A DNA stretch of 64,000 bases from Streptomyces violaceusniger (GTDB lineage Bacteria; Actinomycetota; Actinomycetes; Streptomycetales; Streptomycetaceae). This document shows, in pieces, positions 24,806 to 33,715 of the stretch. Position 1 is the first letter of the stretch. Each line of letters begins with the position of its first letter. The position numbers and the translations under genes are program-made. Location of the stretch: positions 8,060,001 through 8,124,000 of the forward strand of contig BJHW01000001.1 of the NCBI GenBank assembly GCA_005405945.1, written 5' to 3'. The notes beneath the pieces were generated by a model. That model was not told where the DNA came from. It did not search any database and saw only the letters and a program-made list of their open reading frames with translations.

Positions 24806-25942
24806 ATGGCAGGAACCGACCGCGAGAAGGCGCTCGACGCCGCGCTCGCACAGATTGAACGGCAATTCGGCAAGGGCGCCGTGATGCGCATGGGCGAGCG
24901 GCCGAACGAGCCGGTCGAGGTCATCCCCACCGGGTCGACCGCTCTCGACGTCGCCCTCGGCGTCGGCGGTCTGCCGCGTGGCCGGGTGGTCGAGGTCTAC
25001 GGGCCCGAGTCCTCCGGTAAGACGACCCTGACCCTGCACGCGGTGGCCAACGCCCAGCGGGCCGGCGGCACCGTCGCCTTCGTGGACGCCGAGCACGCCC
25101 TCGACCCGGACTACGCGCAGAAGCTGGGCGTGGACACCGACTCCCTGATCCTGTCCCAGCCGGACAACGGCGAGCAGGCGCTCGAGATCACCGACATGCT
25201 GATCCGCTCCGGCGCCCTCGACCTCATCGTCATCGACTCCGTCGCCGCCCTGGTGCCGCGCGCGGAAATCGAGGGCGAGATGGGCGACTCCCATGTCGGC
25301 CTCCAGGCCCGGCTGATGAGCCAGGCGCTCCGTAAGATCACCGGTGCGCTCAACCAGTCCAAGACCACCGCGATCTTCATCAACCAGCTCCGCGAGAAGG
25401 TCGGCGTGATGTTCGGCTCCCCGGAGACCACCACCGGTGGCCGGGCGCTGAAGTTCTACGCGTCGGTGCGGCTGGACATCCGCCGGATCGAGACGCTCAA
25501 GGACGGCACCGACGCGGTCGGCAACCGCACCCGCGTCAAGGTCGTCAAGAACAAGGTCGCGCCGCCCTTCAAGCAGGCCGAGTTCGACATCCTCTACGGC
25601 CAGGGCATCAGCCGCGAGGGCGGCCTGATCGACATGGGCGTCGAGCACGGCTTCATCCGCAAGTCCGGTGCCTGGTACACCTACGAGGGCGACCAGCTCG
25701 GCCAGGGCAAGGAGAACGCCCGCAACTTCCTGAAGGACAACCCCGATCTCGCCAATGAGATCGAGAAGAAGATCAAGGAAAAGCTCGGCATCGGGGTGAA
25801 GCCCCAGGACCCGGCGGCCGCGGAGCCCACCGCGGACGCGGCGGGTGACGCGGGCGTGGCCGCCGCCCCGGCGAAGGCCGTGGCGGCCCCGGCGGCCAAG
25901 TCCGGGGCGAAGGCGGCCAAGACCGCCGCGGCCAAGAGCTGA
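24806..25942 (+). CDS. recA: Recombinase RecA
   Basis: 378-residue ATP-dependent strand-exchange protein and LexA co-protease. Walker A GPESSGKTT, Walker B LIVIDSVAALVPRAE, and DNA-binding loops (GEMGDSHVGLQARLMSQALRK, INQLREKVGVMFGSPETTTGG) are all intact. The C-terminus has an Ala/Lys-rich extension (AAAPAKAVAAPAAKSGAKAAK) characteristic of Streptomyces. ATG 24806 starts MAGTDREKALDAALAQIE, the canonical N-terminus. recX starts 3 nt after the stop. Confidence 0.97.
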   Translation: MAGTDREKALDAALAQIERQFGKGAVMRMGERPNEPVEVIPTGSTALDVALGVGGLPRGRVVEVYGPESSGKTTLTLHAVANAQRAGGTVAFVDAEHALDPDYAQKLGVDTDSLILSQPDNGEQALEITDMLIRSGALDLIVIDSVAALVPRAEIEGEMGDSHVGLQARLMSQALRKITGALNQSKTTAIFINQLREKVGVMFGSPETTTGGRALKFYASVRLDIRRIETLKDGTDAVGNRTRVKVVKNKVAPPFKQAEFDILYGQGISREGGLIDMGVEHGFIRKSGAWYTYEGDQLGQGKENARNFLKDNPDLANEIEKKIKEKLGIGVKPQDPAAAEPTADAAGDAGVAAAPAKAVAAPAAKSGAKAAKTAAAKS

Positions 25943-25945
25943 TCC

Positions 25946-26556
25946 ATGACACGGCGGACCGAATGGCAGGACGGTTCAGGCCGTCCTGAGCGCCCGGACC
26001 GTCCGGATAGCGGCGCCCCCTCCTTGTCGAGGGCCGAGCAGGGGCCGCCGCCGGGCCCGGAGGAGCAGGCGCGGGCGATCTGCCTGCGCCTGCTCACCGG
26101 GACCCCGCGCACCCGTAAGCAGCTCGCGGAGGCGCTGCGCACCCGGGGAATCCCCGATGACGCGGCGCGGGAGGTGCTGTCCCGGTTCGAGGACGTCGGG
26201 CTGATCGACGACGCGGCGTTCGCGGAGGCATGGGTGGAGTCCCGGCATCACAGCCGGGGCTCGCCCGGCGGGCGCTCGCCCGTGAGCTGCGTACCAAGGG
26301 CGTGGACTCCACCCTGATCGACGACGCCGTGGGACAGCTCGACGCCGATCAGGAGGAGCGGACCGCGCGCGAGCTGGTCGAGCGCAAGCTGAGGGCCACC
26401 CGTGGCCTCGACCAGGAGAAGCGGATACGCCGTCTCGCCGGGATGCTGGCCCGCAAGGGTTACTCCGAGGGGCTGGCGCTGCGGGTGGTGCGGCGCGCGC
26501 TGGAGGAGGAGGGAGAGGATGCGGAGCTGCTGGAGCACCATCTGCCTGACCTGTGA
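25946..26556 (+). CDS. recX: RecX regulatory protein (frameshifted)
   Basis: RecX inhibits and trims RecA filaments. Three-helix RecX repeats are visible (CLRLLTGTPRTRKQLAEALRTRGIPDDAAREVL, then LARRALARELRTKGVDSTLIDDAV and RLAGMLARKGYSEGLALRVVR). The halves are in different frames; one G added to the G4 run at 26256-26259 gives SRGLARRALAREL. The N-terminal 45 residues are Pro/Ser-rich. Co-transcribed with recA. Confidence 0.9.
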
Positions 26557-26575
26557 GCCGCGGCCGCCGAGCTTT

Positions 26576-26613
26576 GAGAGGCCCAGTGGCTCCTGAGAGG
26601 CCCGGTGGCTCCG
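26576..26613. repeat. 19-bp direct repeat between recX and the rhodanese gene
   Basis: Two adjacent copies of GAGAGGCCCRGTGGCTCCK in the 90-nt gap between convergent genes. No strong terminator hairpin was found here. Confidence 0.6.
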
Positions 26614-26646
26614 CCTCGGGGCGCTGGGAGTCGGTGACGGCCCTCA

Positions 26647-27033
26647 TCAGCTCACCGGGAGGCCCGCCGCGCGCCACGCCTGGAAGCCGCCGATCAGATC
26701 GGTCGCCCGGTCCAGCCCCAGCCGACGCAGCGAGACCGCGGCGAAGCTGGACGCGTAGCCCTCGTTGCACACCACCACGACCCGCAGATCGTGGTGGGTG
26801 GCCTCGGGCAGCCGGTGGTCGCACTGCGGGTCCAGCCGCCACTCCAGCTCGTTCCGCTCGACGATCAGCGCCCCCGGGATGGTGCCGTCGCGCTCCCGCA
26901 GCGCCGCGTACCGGATGTCCACCAGCAGCGCGCCCTCGGCCTGCGCCGCGGCGGCGTCGAGGGGCTCCAGCCGAACGAACTCCTCGCGGGCCTCGGCCAG
27001 CAGCTCGTCCACACTCCGCTTCGTCGTGCCCAT
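26647..27033 (-). CDS. Rhodanese-like sulfurtransferase domain protein
   Basis: 128-residue single rhodanese domain, a sulfane-sulfur carrier or thiosulfate sulfurtransferase. The active-site loop is CNEGYASSFAA with catalytic Cys in VVVVCNEGYAS; LLVDIRY and IPGALIVERNELEWRLDP are further family segments. It starts 4 nt after the cysteine dioxygenase gene on the same strand, forming a two-gene sulfur operon behind the Cys-rich leader peptide. Confidence 0.88.
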   Translation of the reverse strand: MGTTKRSVDELLAEAREEFVRLEPLDAAAAQAEGALLVDIRYAALRERDGTIPGALIVERNELEWRLDPQCDHRLPEATHHDLRVVVVCNEGYASSFAAVSLRRLGLDRATDLIGGFQAWRAAGLPVS

Positions 27034-27037
27034 CGCG

Positions 27038-27613
27038 CTATCCCCACTCCTCGGGCCGCTCGACCTGCTCCAGCCGCAGCGTCTGACCGGTGCGGCTGTA
27101 GCGCCGCATGAGCGGCAGCGGCGGATAGTAGGCGTGCACCGACACCGCATGCTCGGTGTCGGACGGGTTGATCACCTCATGCACATGATGCGGTCCGAAG
27201 GCCCTGCCCTGCCCGGCGGGCAGCCGCCGTTCGCGGTCCACGCCGTCGGCCAGCTCCAGGGTCTTCCAGCCCTCGGTGGGCAGACGCGCGGCTAGTGACT
27301 GCTCATTGAGCTCACCCGCCGCCGAGACGAAGGCGCCATGCGAGCCGCCGTGGTCGTGCCAGCCGGTGCCGGTGCCCGGAGGCCAGCCGATCAGCCAGGC
27401 TTCACTGCCGCCCGGCCCGTCGAGGCGCAGCCAGGTGCGGCCCTCCGGATCGAGCGGAAGGGAGGCGACGAGCTCGGCGTCGGCGGCGGTCCGGCGGGCG
27501 AAGCCGAGCAGTTCCGCGGCGCTGGGCGGGGCGACGGGGCCGGATGCGGGGTCCGTGACGAGGTCCGCGGAGGGGCGCACGGGACCAGGGGTGGAGGTGC
27601 GTACGTCGGGCAC
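27038..27613 (-). CDS. Cysteine dioxygenase type I
   Basis: 191-residue cupin that oxidises cysteine to cysteine sulfinate using Fe(II) and O2. The metal site is visible: GWHDHGGSHGAF gives two His and HHVHEVINP the third. The N-terminal 40 residues are poorly conserved. GTG start at 27613. Upstream lie a GC-rich palindrome and a leader peptide ending in cysteines, so expression probably follows the cysteine supply. The rhodanese gene is downstream. Confidence 0.88.
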   Translation of the reverse strand: MPDVRTSTPGPVRPSADLVTDPASGPVAPPSAAELLGFARRTAADAELVASLPLDPEGRTWLRLDGPGGSEAWLIGWPPGTGTGWHDHGGSHGAFVSAAGELNEQSLAARLPTEGWKTLELADGVDRERRLPAGQGRAFGPHHVHEVINPSDTEHAVSVHAYYPPLPLMRRYSRTGQTLRLEQVERPEEWG

Positions 27614-27644
27614 AGAGAACCGTCCTGAATGATCACAAAAGGGT

Positions 27645-27658
27645 GGCGCGGCCGCGCC
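27645..27658 (-). promoter_or_regulatory. Possible attenuation hairpin between leader peptide and cysteine dioxygenase
   Basis: Perfect 14-bp palindrome GGCGCGGCCGCGCC lies 18 nt after the leader stop and 31 nt before the GTG start. It could sequester upstream translation signals unless a ribosome stalls on the leader. Inferred from position and symmetry only. Confidence 0.4.
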
Positions 27659-27676
27659 GCGCGGGAAAGAGGCGGA

Positions 27677-27766
27677 TCAGCAGGACGGACGACAGACACA
27701 GCCCGCGTAGCGGACCAGGTCCAGATGGACCCTCCGCCAGAAGCGAGGCAAGCAGGTGTCAGTCAC
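27677..27766 (-). CDS. Cysteine-rich leader peptide (29 codons)
   Basis: GTG-initiated 29-residue ORF starting MTDTCLPRFWRRVHLDLVRY and ending AGCVCRPSC, with three of the last nine residues Cys. This is the form of the actinobacterial cysteine-sensing leader peptides described before sulfur genes: ribosomes stall at the Cys codons when cysteinyl-tRNA is scarce. It lies 63 nt before the cysteine dioxygenase-rhodanese operon. A TTGACC box and weak -10 place the transcription start at or next to the GTG, so it is probably leaderless. Confidence 0.75.
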   Translation of the reverse strand: MTDTCLPRFWRRVHLDLVRYAGCVCRPSC

Positions 27767-27773
27767 GCTGCGA

Positions 27774-27803
27774 AGTGAATCATGTGCCGCGAAGGAAGGT
27801 CAA
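27774..27803 (-). promoter_or_regulatory. Candidate promoter of the Cys leader / cysteine dioxygenase operon
   Basis: On the minus strand TTGACC (27803-27798) is followed after 18 nt by TTCACT (27779-27774), which ends 7 nt before the leader GTG. The -35 matches consensus well; the -10 is weak. Confidence 0.45.
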
Positions 27804-27952
27804 CCTCACCGGCCCGGACGCCGATGCGCGCCCGGACCACGCACGCCCGGGGACGACCGCCCGCGCCTCGGACACGGATCACGCGCCGGGAGATGCGCCC
27901 GGGCGCCCGGCCGCGACCTGGGGCGCGCCCCGCTGAGCCCGCGCTGTCCGGT

Positions 27953-29692
27953 CTACCGCCGCGCGCTCGCCTCCGCCGGGGCGCCCCTGGCCGCGTTCCC
28001 GCCCCGGGCCGCGTCGGCGCACGCGTACAGCGCGCTCGGCCGCACCCCGGACAGCGCCGCGGCGAGATGGCCGTCCGGCCGTACCAGCAGCACGGTGTGC
28101 GCCGGGGCTCCCGGGTAGGCCTCGGCCACCAGCAGCTCGGTGCGCAGGGGCAGCGCCGCGACGGCAGCCGCCAGCCGCGGCATCAGCCCGGCGCGCATCC
28201 AGTGGCGACGGTCCCACACCCCGGTGCCGGGGGCCACCAGCACCACCAGCAGCTCCCGGCCGAGCCGCTCCCGCAGCCGTACGACCGAGCCGTCCGGCGC
28301 GGTCACCGGCACATCGGCGACCAGCGCCCCGAGCGCCGTGCCCACCGTGATCGCTCCGTCCGGCGGCGCGGCCGGGGCCAGTGGCGAGCGGTCGTAGACC
28401 GGCGGCGCGCCCAGTGGCCCCTGCCCGAGGTGACCGTCGGTGAGCAGCGCGTCGTGCCCGCGCGCCCCGCCGGGCCGCACGGTGCGCCGTACCGCGTGCC
28501 AGCCGCCGGCCGCCCGCACCAGCGGCAGCGCCTGGTCCGCCGCGCGCAGCCGGGCCCCGACGGCTCCGCGCCGCTCCGCCTGATAGCTGTCGAGCAGAGC
28601 GTCCGAGGCCCCGTGGTGCCAGGCGAGGGAGAGCTTCCAGGCCAGGTTGTCGATGTCCCGCAGCCCTTCCTCGAGCCCCTGGGTGCCGAGCGCGCCCAGC
28701 AGATGGGCGGCGTCCCCGGCCAGGAAGGCGCGCCCGACGCGCCAGCGCAGCGCGAGCCGGTGGTGCACGGTGTGCACGCCGGTGTCCAGCAGCTCATAGG
28801 GGGGCTCGGATTCCCCGCACCACCCCGCGAGGGTGTCGCGCACCCGCACCATCAGGGCATCGGGGGTGACCAGGTCGCGGCCGGGCGGCAGCAGCCAGTC
28901 GATCCGCCACAGGCCGTGCGGCAGCGGCCGGGCGGTCACCTCGGCGTCGATGCTGCGCCAGGGCGGGGAGCGGTGCAGCAGGGCCTCGCCGGGCCAGGGG
29001 AGTTCGGCGCGCAGCGCCGCGACGGCGTGCCGCTCCACCGCCGTACGGCCCGGGAAGCGCACGCCCAGGAGCTTGCGGACGGTGGACCGCGGCCCGTCGC
29101 AGCCCACCAGATAGCTGCCTCGCCACCAGGTGGCCTGGGCGCCTCGGGTGCGCACCCCGACCCCGCGGTCGTCCTGCTCCAGGTCGTCGATCCGGGTTCC
29201 GGAGACGATCCGGACGAGATCCTCGTCGCCCATGGCGGCCAGCGAGCCCCGCAGCGCCCGGGTGAGTTCGTGCTGGGGCAGATGCAGGGGTGAGGGCGCC
29301 GACACCGGTGCCGACTCGTCTTCCGGGGAGGCCGCGTCACCCTTGGGAGCGTTCATGGCCTCCGTAAGGCCGCCGTCCCAGCCGCCGGTGCCGCGCCCGG
29401 GCGGCGGCGAACCGCCGAAGAGGACGCCGGGCGTGAGGGGTACCTGCCGCACCAGTTGCCGCCGCCGCATCGTGCGCCATCCGGTCCACGGCCGGGTGCG
29501 GGCGGTGACCCGGCAGCCCAGCCGCTCCAGCAGGGCGGCGGCGTCCGGGCGCAGCACGACGGTGCGGGCCAGACGGCTCTCCTCGGCTTCCGTGGACTCG
29601 TCCAGCAGGATGACGGGCACCTCGAGGCGCGCGAGGGCGAGGGCCAGGGTGAGGCCGACCGGGCCCGCCCCGGCGACGATCACCGGGTCCAC
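27953..29692 (-). CDS. FAD-dependent aromatic-type monooxygenase
   Basis: 579-residue class A flavoprotein hydroxylase (PheA/TfdB, FAD_binding_3 family). The Rossmann GAGPVG motif is near the N-terminus, and the FAD-ribityl 'GD' motif is FLAGDAAHLLGALGTQGLEEGLRDIDNLAWKL. A thioredoxin-like C-terminal domain follows. GTG 29692 (VDPVIVAGAGPVG) was chosen because AGGA precedes it and because the 29-residue extension to ATG 29779 has no family similarity. The substrate is unknown, and no polyketide or aromatic-degradation genes are nearby. Confidence 0.85.
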   Translation of the reverse strand: MDPVIVAGAGPVGLTLALALARLEVPVILLDESTEAEESRLARTVVLRPDAAALLERLGCRVTARTRPWTGWRTMRRRQLVRQVPLTPGVLFGGSPPPGRGTGGWDGGLTEAMNAPKGDAASPEDESAPVSAPSPLHLPQHELTRALRGSLAAMGDEDLVRIVSGTRIDDLEQDDRGVGVRTRGAQATWWRGSYLVGCDGPRSTVRKLLGVRFPGRTAVERHAVAALRAELPWPGEALLHRSPPWRSIDAEVTARPLPHGLWRIDWLLPPGRDLVTPDALMVRVRDTLAGWCGESEPPYELLDTGVHTVHHRLALRWRVGRAFLAGDAAHLLGALGTQGLEEGLRDIDNLAWKLSLAWHHGASDALLDSYQAERRGAVGARLRAADQALPLVRAAGGWHAVRRTVRPGGARGHDALLTDGHLGQGPLGAPPVYDRSPLAPAAPPDGAITVGTALGALVADVPVTAPDGSVVRLRERLGRELLVVLVAPGTGVWDRRHWMRAGLMPRLAAAVAALPLRTELLVAEAYPGAPAHTVLLVRPDGHLAAALSGVRPSALYACADAARGGNAARGAPAEASARR

Positions 29693-29810
29693 GGTGCGGT
29701 TCCTGTGGCCCTGCGGGTCGTACGTGACGTACGGAAATTGGCAGTTGAAACCCGGTGAGCGATCACAGAAAGCATGCAACCCACTGCCGCTGCCCGCGTC
29801 AAGCGACGAA

Positions 29811-29836
29811 GGGCGGTGGCGCGTGCGCCACCGCCC
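29811..29836 (-). terminator. Terminator of the gluABCD operon
   Basis: Perfect 12-bp-arm inverted repeat GGGCGGTGGCGC-GT-GCGCCACCGCCC (or 10-bp arms with a 6-nt loop), about 90 nt after the gluD stop on the minus strand. Confidence 0.75.
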
Positions 29837-29925
29837 TGGTAAGGGTCTCGCTCATCCGCCCGGCTCTCCGGACGGCGTCCGCCCGGTCCCCTGGACGGCA
29901 TTCGTCCGGTCCCCCGGACGGCCCC

Positions 29926-30870
29926 TCAGTTCGTCTTGCCCGCGGACGCGTCCGGTGCCGAGATCGCGGACTGGTCGACGACGTCGAGCGCGTCGGCGGC
30001 CGCGAGCGGCTGTCCGGCGTCCGCGACCCGGATACCGGTCTTGGCGCGCCGGCCGCGCCGCTCGATCCAGGTGGCGAGGGCGGAGAGGGCCAGACACATC
30101 GCGATGTAGATGACACCGCCGACGATGATCACCGGGACGTAGGGGTTCTCGTCGTTGACCACGATGTTGCCGGCCAACTGCTGAAGCTGGAACAGCAGCT
30201 CCTGGTAGGTGATGACATAGCCGAGGGAGGTGTCCTTCAGCGTCACCACCAGCTGGCTGATGATGGTCGGCAGCATCGCCCGTACGGCCTGCGGCACCAG
30301 GACCGTCATCATGACCTGGGTCTTGCGCATGCCCAGGGCGTACGCGGCCTCGCGCTGGCCCCTGGGCACCGAGTTGATGCCCGCCCGCAAGACCTCGGCC
30401 TGGACCGAGCCGTTGTAGACGGTCAGCCCGATGACCAGGGCCCAGAAGCCGGTGTTGTCACCGCTGATGCCCAGGTCCGAGCGGTAGGTCAGGAAGAGCA
30501 CCCACAGCACGTAGATGGTGATCAGCAGCGGGACGGCCCGGAACAGCTCGATGAAACCGGTCGCGAACCAGCGGACGGGCTTGTGGTCCGAGAGCCGGCC
30601 GGTGGCCAGCAGCACACCGAGGGCGAGGGAGAGGACCGCCGCGACCGCGAACACCTTCAGGGTGGTGACCACACCGTCGCGGATGCTGGTCCTCACCCCG
30701 GCGTAGTTGAAGATGTCCCACATCTCGGGCGCGAACTGTCCCTTGGCGTTCAGCCGCACCACCGCGAAGACGATCAGCCCGAGGACGGCCAGGCCGCCGA
30801 CCACGGAGAAGACGCGGTTCCGGACGCGGGCCTTGGGGCCGGGGGCGTCGTACAGGACGCTCGAGCTCAT
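29926..30870 (-). CDS. gluD: Glutamate ABC transporter permease GluD
   Basis: 314-residue inner-membrane permease of the HisM/GlnP polar-amino-acid family. The EAA loop is EAAYALGMRKTQVMMTVLVPQAVRAMLP; FIELFRAVPLLITIYVL is the other family motif. Five to six transmembrane helices. The C-terminal 40 residues are a hydrophilic tail. ATG 30870 overlaps gluC by 4 nt. Together with gluA, gluB and gluC it forms the standard actinobacterial gluABCD order. Confidence 0.92.
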   Translation of the reverse strand: MSSSVLYDAPGPKARVRNRVFSVVGGLAVLGLIVFAVVRLNAKGQFAPEMWDIFNYAGVRTSIRDGVVTTLKVFAVAAVLSLALGVLLATGRLSDHKPVRWFATGFIELFRAVPLLITIYVLWVLFLTYRSDLGISGDNTGFWALVIGLTVYNGSVQAEVLRAGINSVPRGQREAAYALGMRKTQVMMTVLVPQAVRAMLPTIISQLVVTLKDTSLGYVITYQELLFQLQQLAGNIVVNDENPYVPVIIVGGVIYIAMCLALSALATWIERRGRRAKTGIRVADAGQPLAAADALDVVDQSAISAPDASAGKTN

Positions 30871-31514
30871 CGGGCCACCTCCAGGCGGTTCTCCAGCAGC
30901 CGGAAGAGACCGCTGATCGCGAAGGTGATGACCAGGTAGCACAGCGCGATCCACAGGAAGATCCAGCCGATCGGGAAGCCCTTGTCACTCAGCAGCTTCG
31001 AGACATTGAACAGTTCGGTGTTGCTGAACGCCCCGGCGATGGCCGAGTTCTTGGTGAGCGCGATGAAGATGCTGCTCATGGGCGGGATCACGGACCGGGT
31101 GGCCTGGGGGAGGACGATCAGCCGGAGGGTCTGGAAGAAGGTCATCCCCAGGCTGCGGGCGGCCTCCGCCTGGCCGAGCGGCACGGTGTTGATACCGGAC
31201 CGCACGGCCTCGCAGACGAAGGACGACGTGTAGCAGCCCAGCGCCATCATGGCGAGGACGAAGGGGCTCGTCCCCGGGAAGAAGATCTGCGGGATCACGA
31301 AGAACGAGATCAGGAACAGCAGGGTCAACGGGGTGTTGCGCAGCAGGGTGACCCAGGCCGTCCCGAACGCCCGCAGCGGCGGTATGGGCGACACCCGGAA
31401 GCCGGCTATGACGACGCCCAGCACGAGAGCCAGCGCCGCACTGGCCGCCGTGATGGAGAGGGTTCCCAGGAACCCCTCCCGGAACTGGGGCAAATGATCG
31501 AGAAGTACGTTCAT
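30867..31514 (-). CDS. gluC: Glutamate ABC transporter permease GluC
   Basis: 215-residue permease of the same family as GluD, with five helices. Signature loop: EAARSLGMTFFQTLRLIVLPQATRSVIPPM; also TAWVTLLRNTPLTLLFLISF. Pairs with GluD as the membrane channel for glutamate uptake. The gene lies 97 nt after gluB. Confidence 0.92.
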   Translation of the reverse strand: MNVLLDHLPQFREGFLGTLSITAASAALALVLGVVIAGFRVSPIPPLRAFGTAWVTLLRNTPLTLLFLISFFVIPQIFFPGTSPFVLAMMALGCYTSSFVCEAVRSGINTVPLGQAEAARSLGMTFFQTLRLIVLPQATRSVIPPMSSIFIALTKNSAIAGAFSNTELFNVSKLLSDKGFPIGWIFLWIALCYLVITFAISGLFRLLENRLEVAR

Positions 31515-31611
31515 CGATTCTCCGCGGTAGCGGTCAGGTCAGCGGCGTGCGGAGCGCACCGGCTTCGAGGTGAACAGGCGAACGGGTGAGCGGACGGGCG
31601 GAGCGCCCTGC

Positions 31612-32523
31612 TCAGTAGCGCGGCAGGGGCGTCTTCGGCGCGACGTAGGAGGAGCCGGACTTGCCGATCGTGCCCTCGTACGCCTTCTTGTAGTCGCCGT
31701 TCTTGATGTGCTTCTCGAGCGAGTCGGTGATCGCGTCGCGGAGCGCCTTGTCGTTCTTGTTCATGCCGATGCCGTAGGGCTCCTCGGTGAACGGCTTGCC
31801 GACCACGTGCAGCTTGGTCGGACGCTGGGCGGCGTAGCCCTTGAGGATCGCGTCGTCGGTGGTGACCGCGTCGACCTGGCCGTCGAGCAGCTGCTTGACG
31901 CAGAGCGAGTACTTGCTCAGCTCGGTGGTCTTGGCGCCGTACTTCGGCTTCTTGATCTCCTGGAGCGGGGTGGAGCCGACGATCGAGCAGACCTTCTTGC
32001 CCTTGATGCTGTCCGGACCGGTGATCTTGTCCTTGTCCTCGTCGCGGACCAGCAGGTCGGCACCGGCCTGGTAGTACGGGCCCGCGAAGCCGACCTGCTT
32101 CTTGCGCTCGTCGTTGATGGTGTAGGTGCCGACGTAGTAGTCGACCTGGCCCTTGGAGATGGAGGTCTCGCGGACGTTGGAGTCCACCGTCTTGAAGGTG
32201 ATCTTGTCCGTGGAGAAGCCGAGGTCGGCGGCGACCATCTTGGCGATCTCGATGTCGAAGCCGGAGCGCTTGCCCTCGGTGTCCTGGAACCCGAGGAAGG
32301 GCTGGTCGGCCTTGGCGCCGACGACGATCTTGCCGCGCTTCTGCGCCGCCTTCAGGGTCGGCGAGTCGATCTTCACGTCCTTCGCGACCGTGTAGTCGCC
32401 GCTGAAGACCTCCCCGCCCTTCGGCTTGTCCCCGGCTGTGCCCTTCTCGCCGCCACAGGCGGTCGCCGTAGCGGCCAGCGCGAGAACCACCGTGGCCGCC
32501 GCGGCCGTCTTACGAATCCTCAT
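31612..32523 (-). CDS. gluB: Glutamate-binding lipoprotein GluB
   Basis: 303-residue extracellular solute-binding protein (SBP_bac_3). Signal peptide MRIRKTAAAATVVLALAATA is followed by lipobox TATAC, so it is lipid-anchored outside the membrane. Family segments: GFDIEIAKMVAADLG, SKGQVDYYVGTYTINDERKKQVGFAGPYY, and EEPYGIGMNKND. ATG 32523 was chosen over 32532 because of spacing from GAGGG and the better signal peptide. The longer gap and hairpin before it suggest separate control of its abundance. Confidence 0.92.
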   Translation of the reverse strand: MRIRKTAAAATVVLALAATATACGGEKGTAGDKPKGGEVFSGDYTVAKDVKIDSPTLKAAQKRGKIVVGAKADQPFLGFQDTEGKRSGFDIEIAKMVAADLGFSTDKITFKTVDSNVRETSISKGQVDYYVGTYTINDERKKQVGFAGPYYQAGADLLVRDEDKDKITGPDSIKGKKVCSIVGSTPLQEIKKPKYGAKTTELSKYSLCVKQLLDGQVDAVTTDDAILKGYAAQRPTKLHVVGKPFTEEPYGIGMNKNDKALRDAITDSLEKHIKNGDYKKAYEGTIGKSGSSYVAPKTPLPRY

Positions 32524-32590
32524 GGTGCCCATCCCTCTGTGTTCAGTACGTGGTTCAGATACGCAGTGGCGAACGTGCCGCCGGCGGTCT

Positions 32591-32620
32591 GCCGGGCCAG
32601 TGCGGGCTCGGTGGCCCGGC
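32591..32620 (-). promoter_or_regulatory. Intra-operon hairpin between gluA and gluB
   Basis: 9-bp perfect arms GCCGGGCCA / TGGCCCGGC with a 12-nt loop, 13 nt after the gluA stop. It may partly terminate or stabilise mRNA ends so that the binding protein is made in excess over the ATPase. Confidence 0.5.
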
Positions 32621-32632
32621 GGGCCCGGCGGG

Positions 32633-33409
32633 CTAGTGGTGAAGGATCTTCGACAGGAAGTCCTTGGCCCGGTCGCTGCGGGGGTTGTTGAAGAACTGCT
32701 CCGGCTCGGCCTCTTCGACGATCCGGCCGTCGGCCATGAAGACCACCCGGTTTGCGGCGGAGCGGGCGAAGCCCATCTCATGGGTGACGACGACCATCGT
32801 CATGCCATCCCGGGCGAGCTGCTGCATGACCTCCAGCACCTCGTTGATCATCTCCGGGTCCAGCGCCGAGGTCGGCTCGTCGAAGAGCATCACCTTCGGG
32901 TCCATGGCCAGGGCGCGCGCGATCGCCACGCGCTGCTGCTGGCCACCGGACAGCTGGGCGGGGTACTTGTCCGCCTGGGCGCCGACGCCGACCCGGTCGA
33001 GCAGCGTGCGGGCCTTCTCCTCGGCGGCCTTCTTGTCCGTCTTACGGACCTTGACCTGGCCCAGCATCACGTTCTCGAGCACCGTCTTGTGCGCGAAGAG
33101 GTTGAAGGACTGGAAGACCATGCCCACGTCGGCACGCAGCCGGGCGAGCTCCCTGCCCTCCTGGGGCAGCGGCTTGCCGTCGATCGTGATGGAGCCGGAG
33201 TCGATCGTCTCCAGCCGGTTGACCGTGCGGCACAGCGTCGACTTCCCGGACCCGGACGGCCCGATGACGACGACCACTTCGCCGCGGCTGATGGTCAGGT
33301 CGATGTCCTGGAGCACATGCAGCGCGCCGAAGTGCTTGTTGACTCCTGACAACGCAACCAACGCATTCGCCACCGGTGCGGCGTCCTTGGTCACCGATAC
33401 TTCGCTCAT
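32633..33409 (-). CDS. gluA: Glutamate ABC transporter ATP-binding protein GluA
   Basis: 258-residue ABC ATPase. Walker A GPSGSGKST, Q-loop VFQSFNLFAHKTVLENV, signature LSGGQQQRVAIARALAMDP, Walker B VMLFDEPTSALDP and H-loop VVVTHEMGFA are all intact. First gene of gluABCD on the minus strand; it energises glutamate import. Confidence 0.94.
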   Translation of the reverse strand: MSEVSVTKDAAPVANALVALSGVNKHFGALHVLQDIDLTISRGEVVVVIGPSGSGKSTLCRTVNRLETIDSGSITIDGKPLPQEGRELARLRADVGMVFQSFNLFAHKTVLENVMLGQVKVRKTDKKAAEEKARTLLDRVGVGAQADKYPAQLSGGQQQRVAIARALAMDPKVMLFDEPTSALDPEMINEVLEVMQQLARDGMTMVVVTHEMGFARSAANRVVFMADGRIVEEAEPEQFFNNPRSDRAKDFLSKILHH

Positions 33410-33715
33410 CGGCGTCTCGCTCCGTCCTCCTCGGTTGGGAGGACACTAGTGAGCGCCCGCGACCAGCGTCATTACATCTGAGCTGAAATTGAGGATAACG
33501 ATATGGCCGCGACGCGACACTCTGCGTGAACGGGACGACGCGCGCCGTACCGGCTGCGTAACGGAAACCAGTGTGTGACCGAATGCGTCTTGACGGCTGC
33601 CCGCCGATCGGAGTGGATGCCCTGTGGCCATGTTCGTGGCCGCATTCGAAGACATGGTGACGGGGACGCGTACGGGGCGCGTCTCCCCTGATACGGGAAG
33701 GTGGCGGAGGGGTCG
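33410..33715. other. Intergenic region between gluA and the response regulator
   Basis: About 300 nt between divergent genes, with an AT-richer segment at 33469-33510 that probably holds the gluA promoter (TAATG and TATCG-like hexamers on the minus strand). Nothing that I can identify as a gene or specific operator. Confidence 0.4.
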
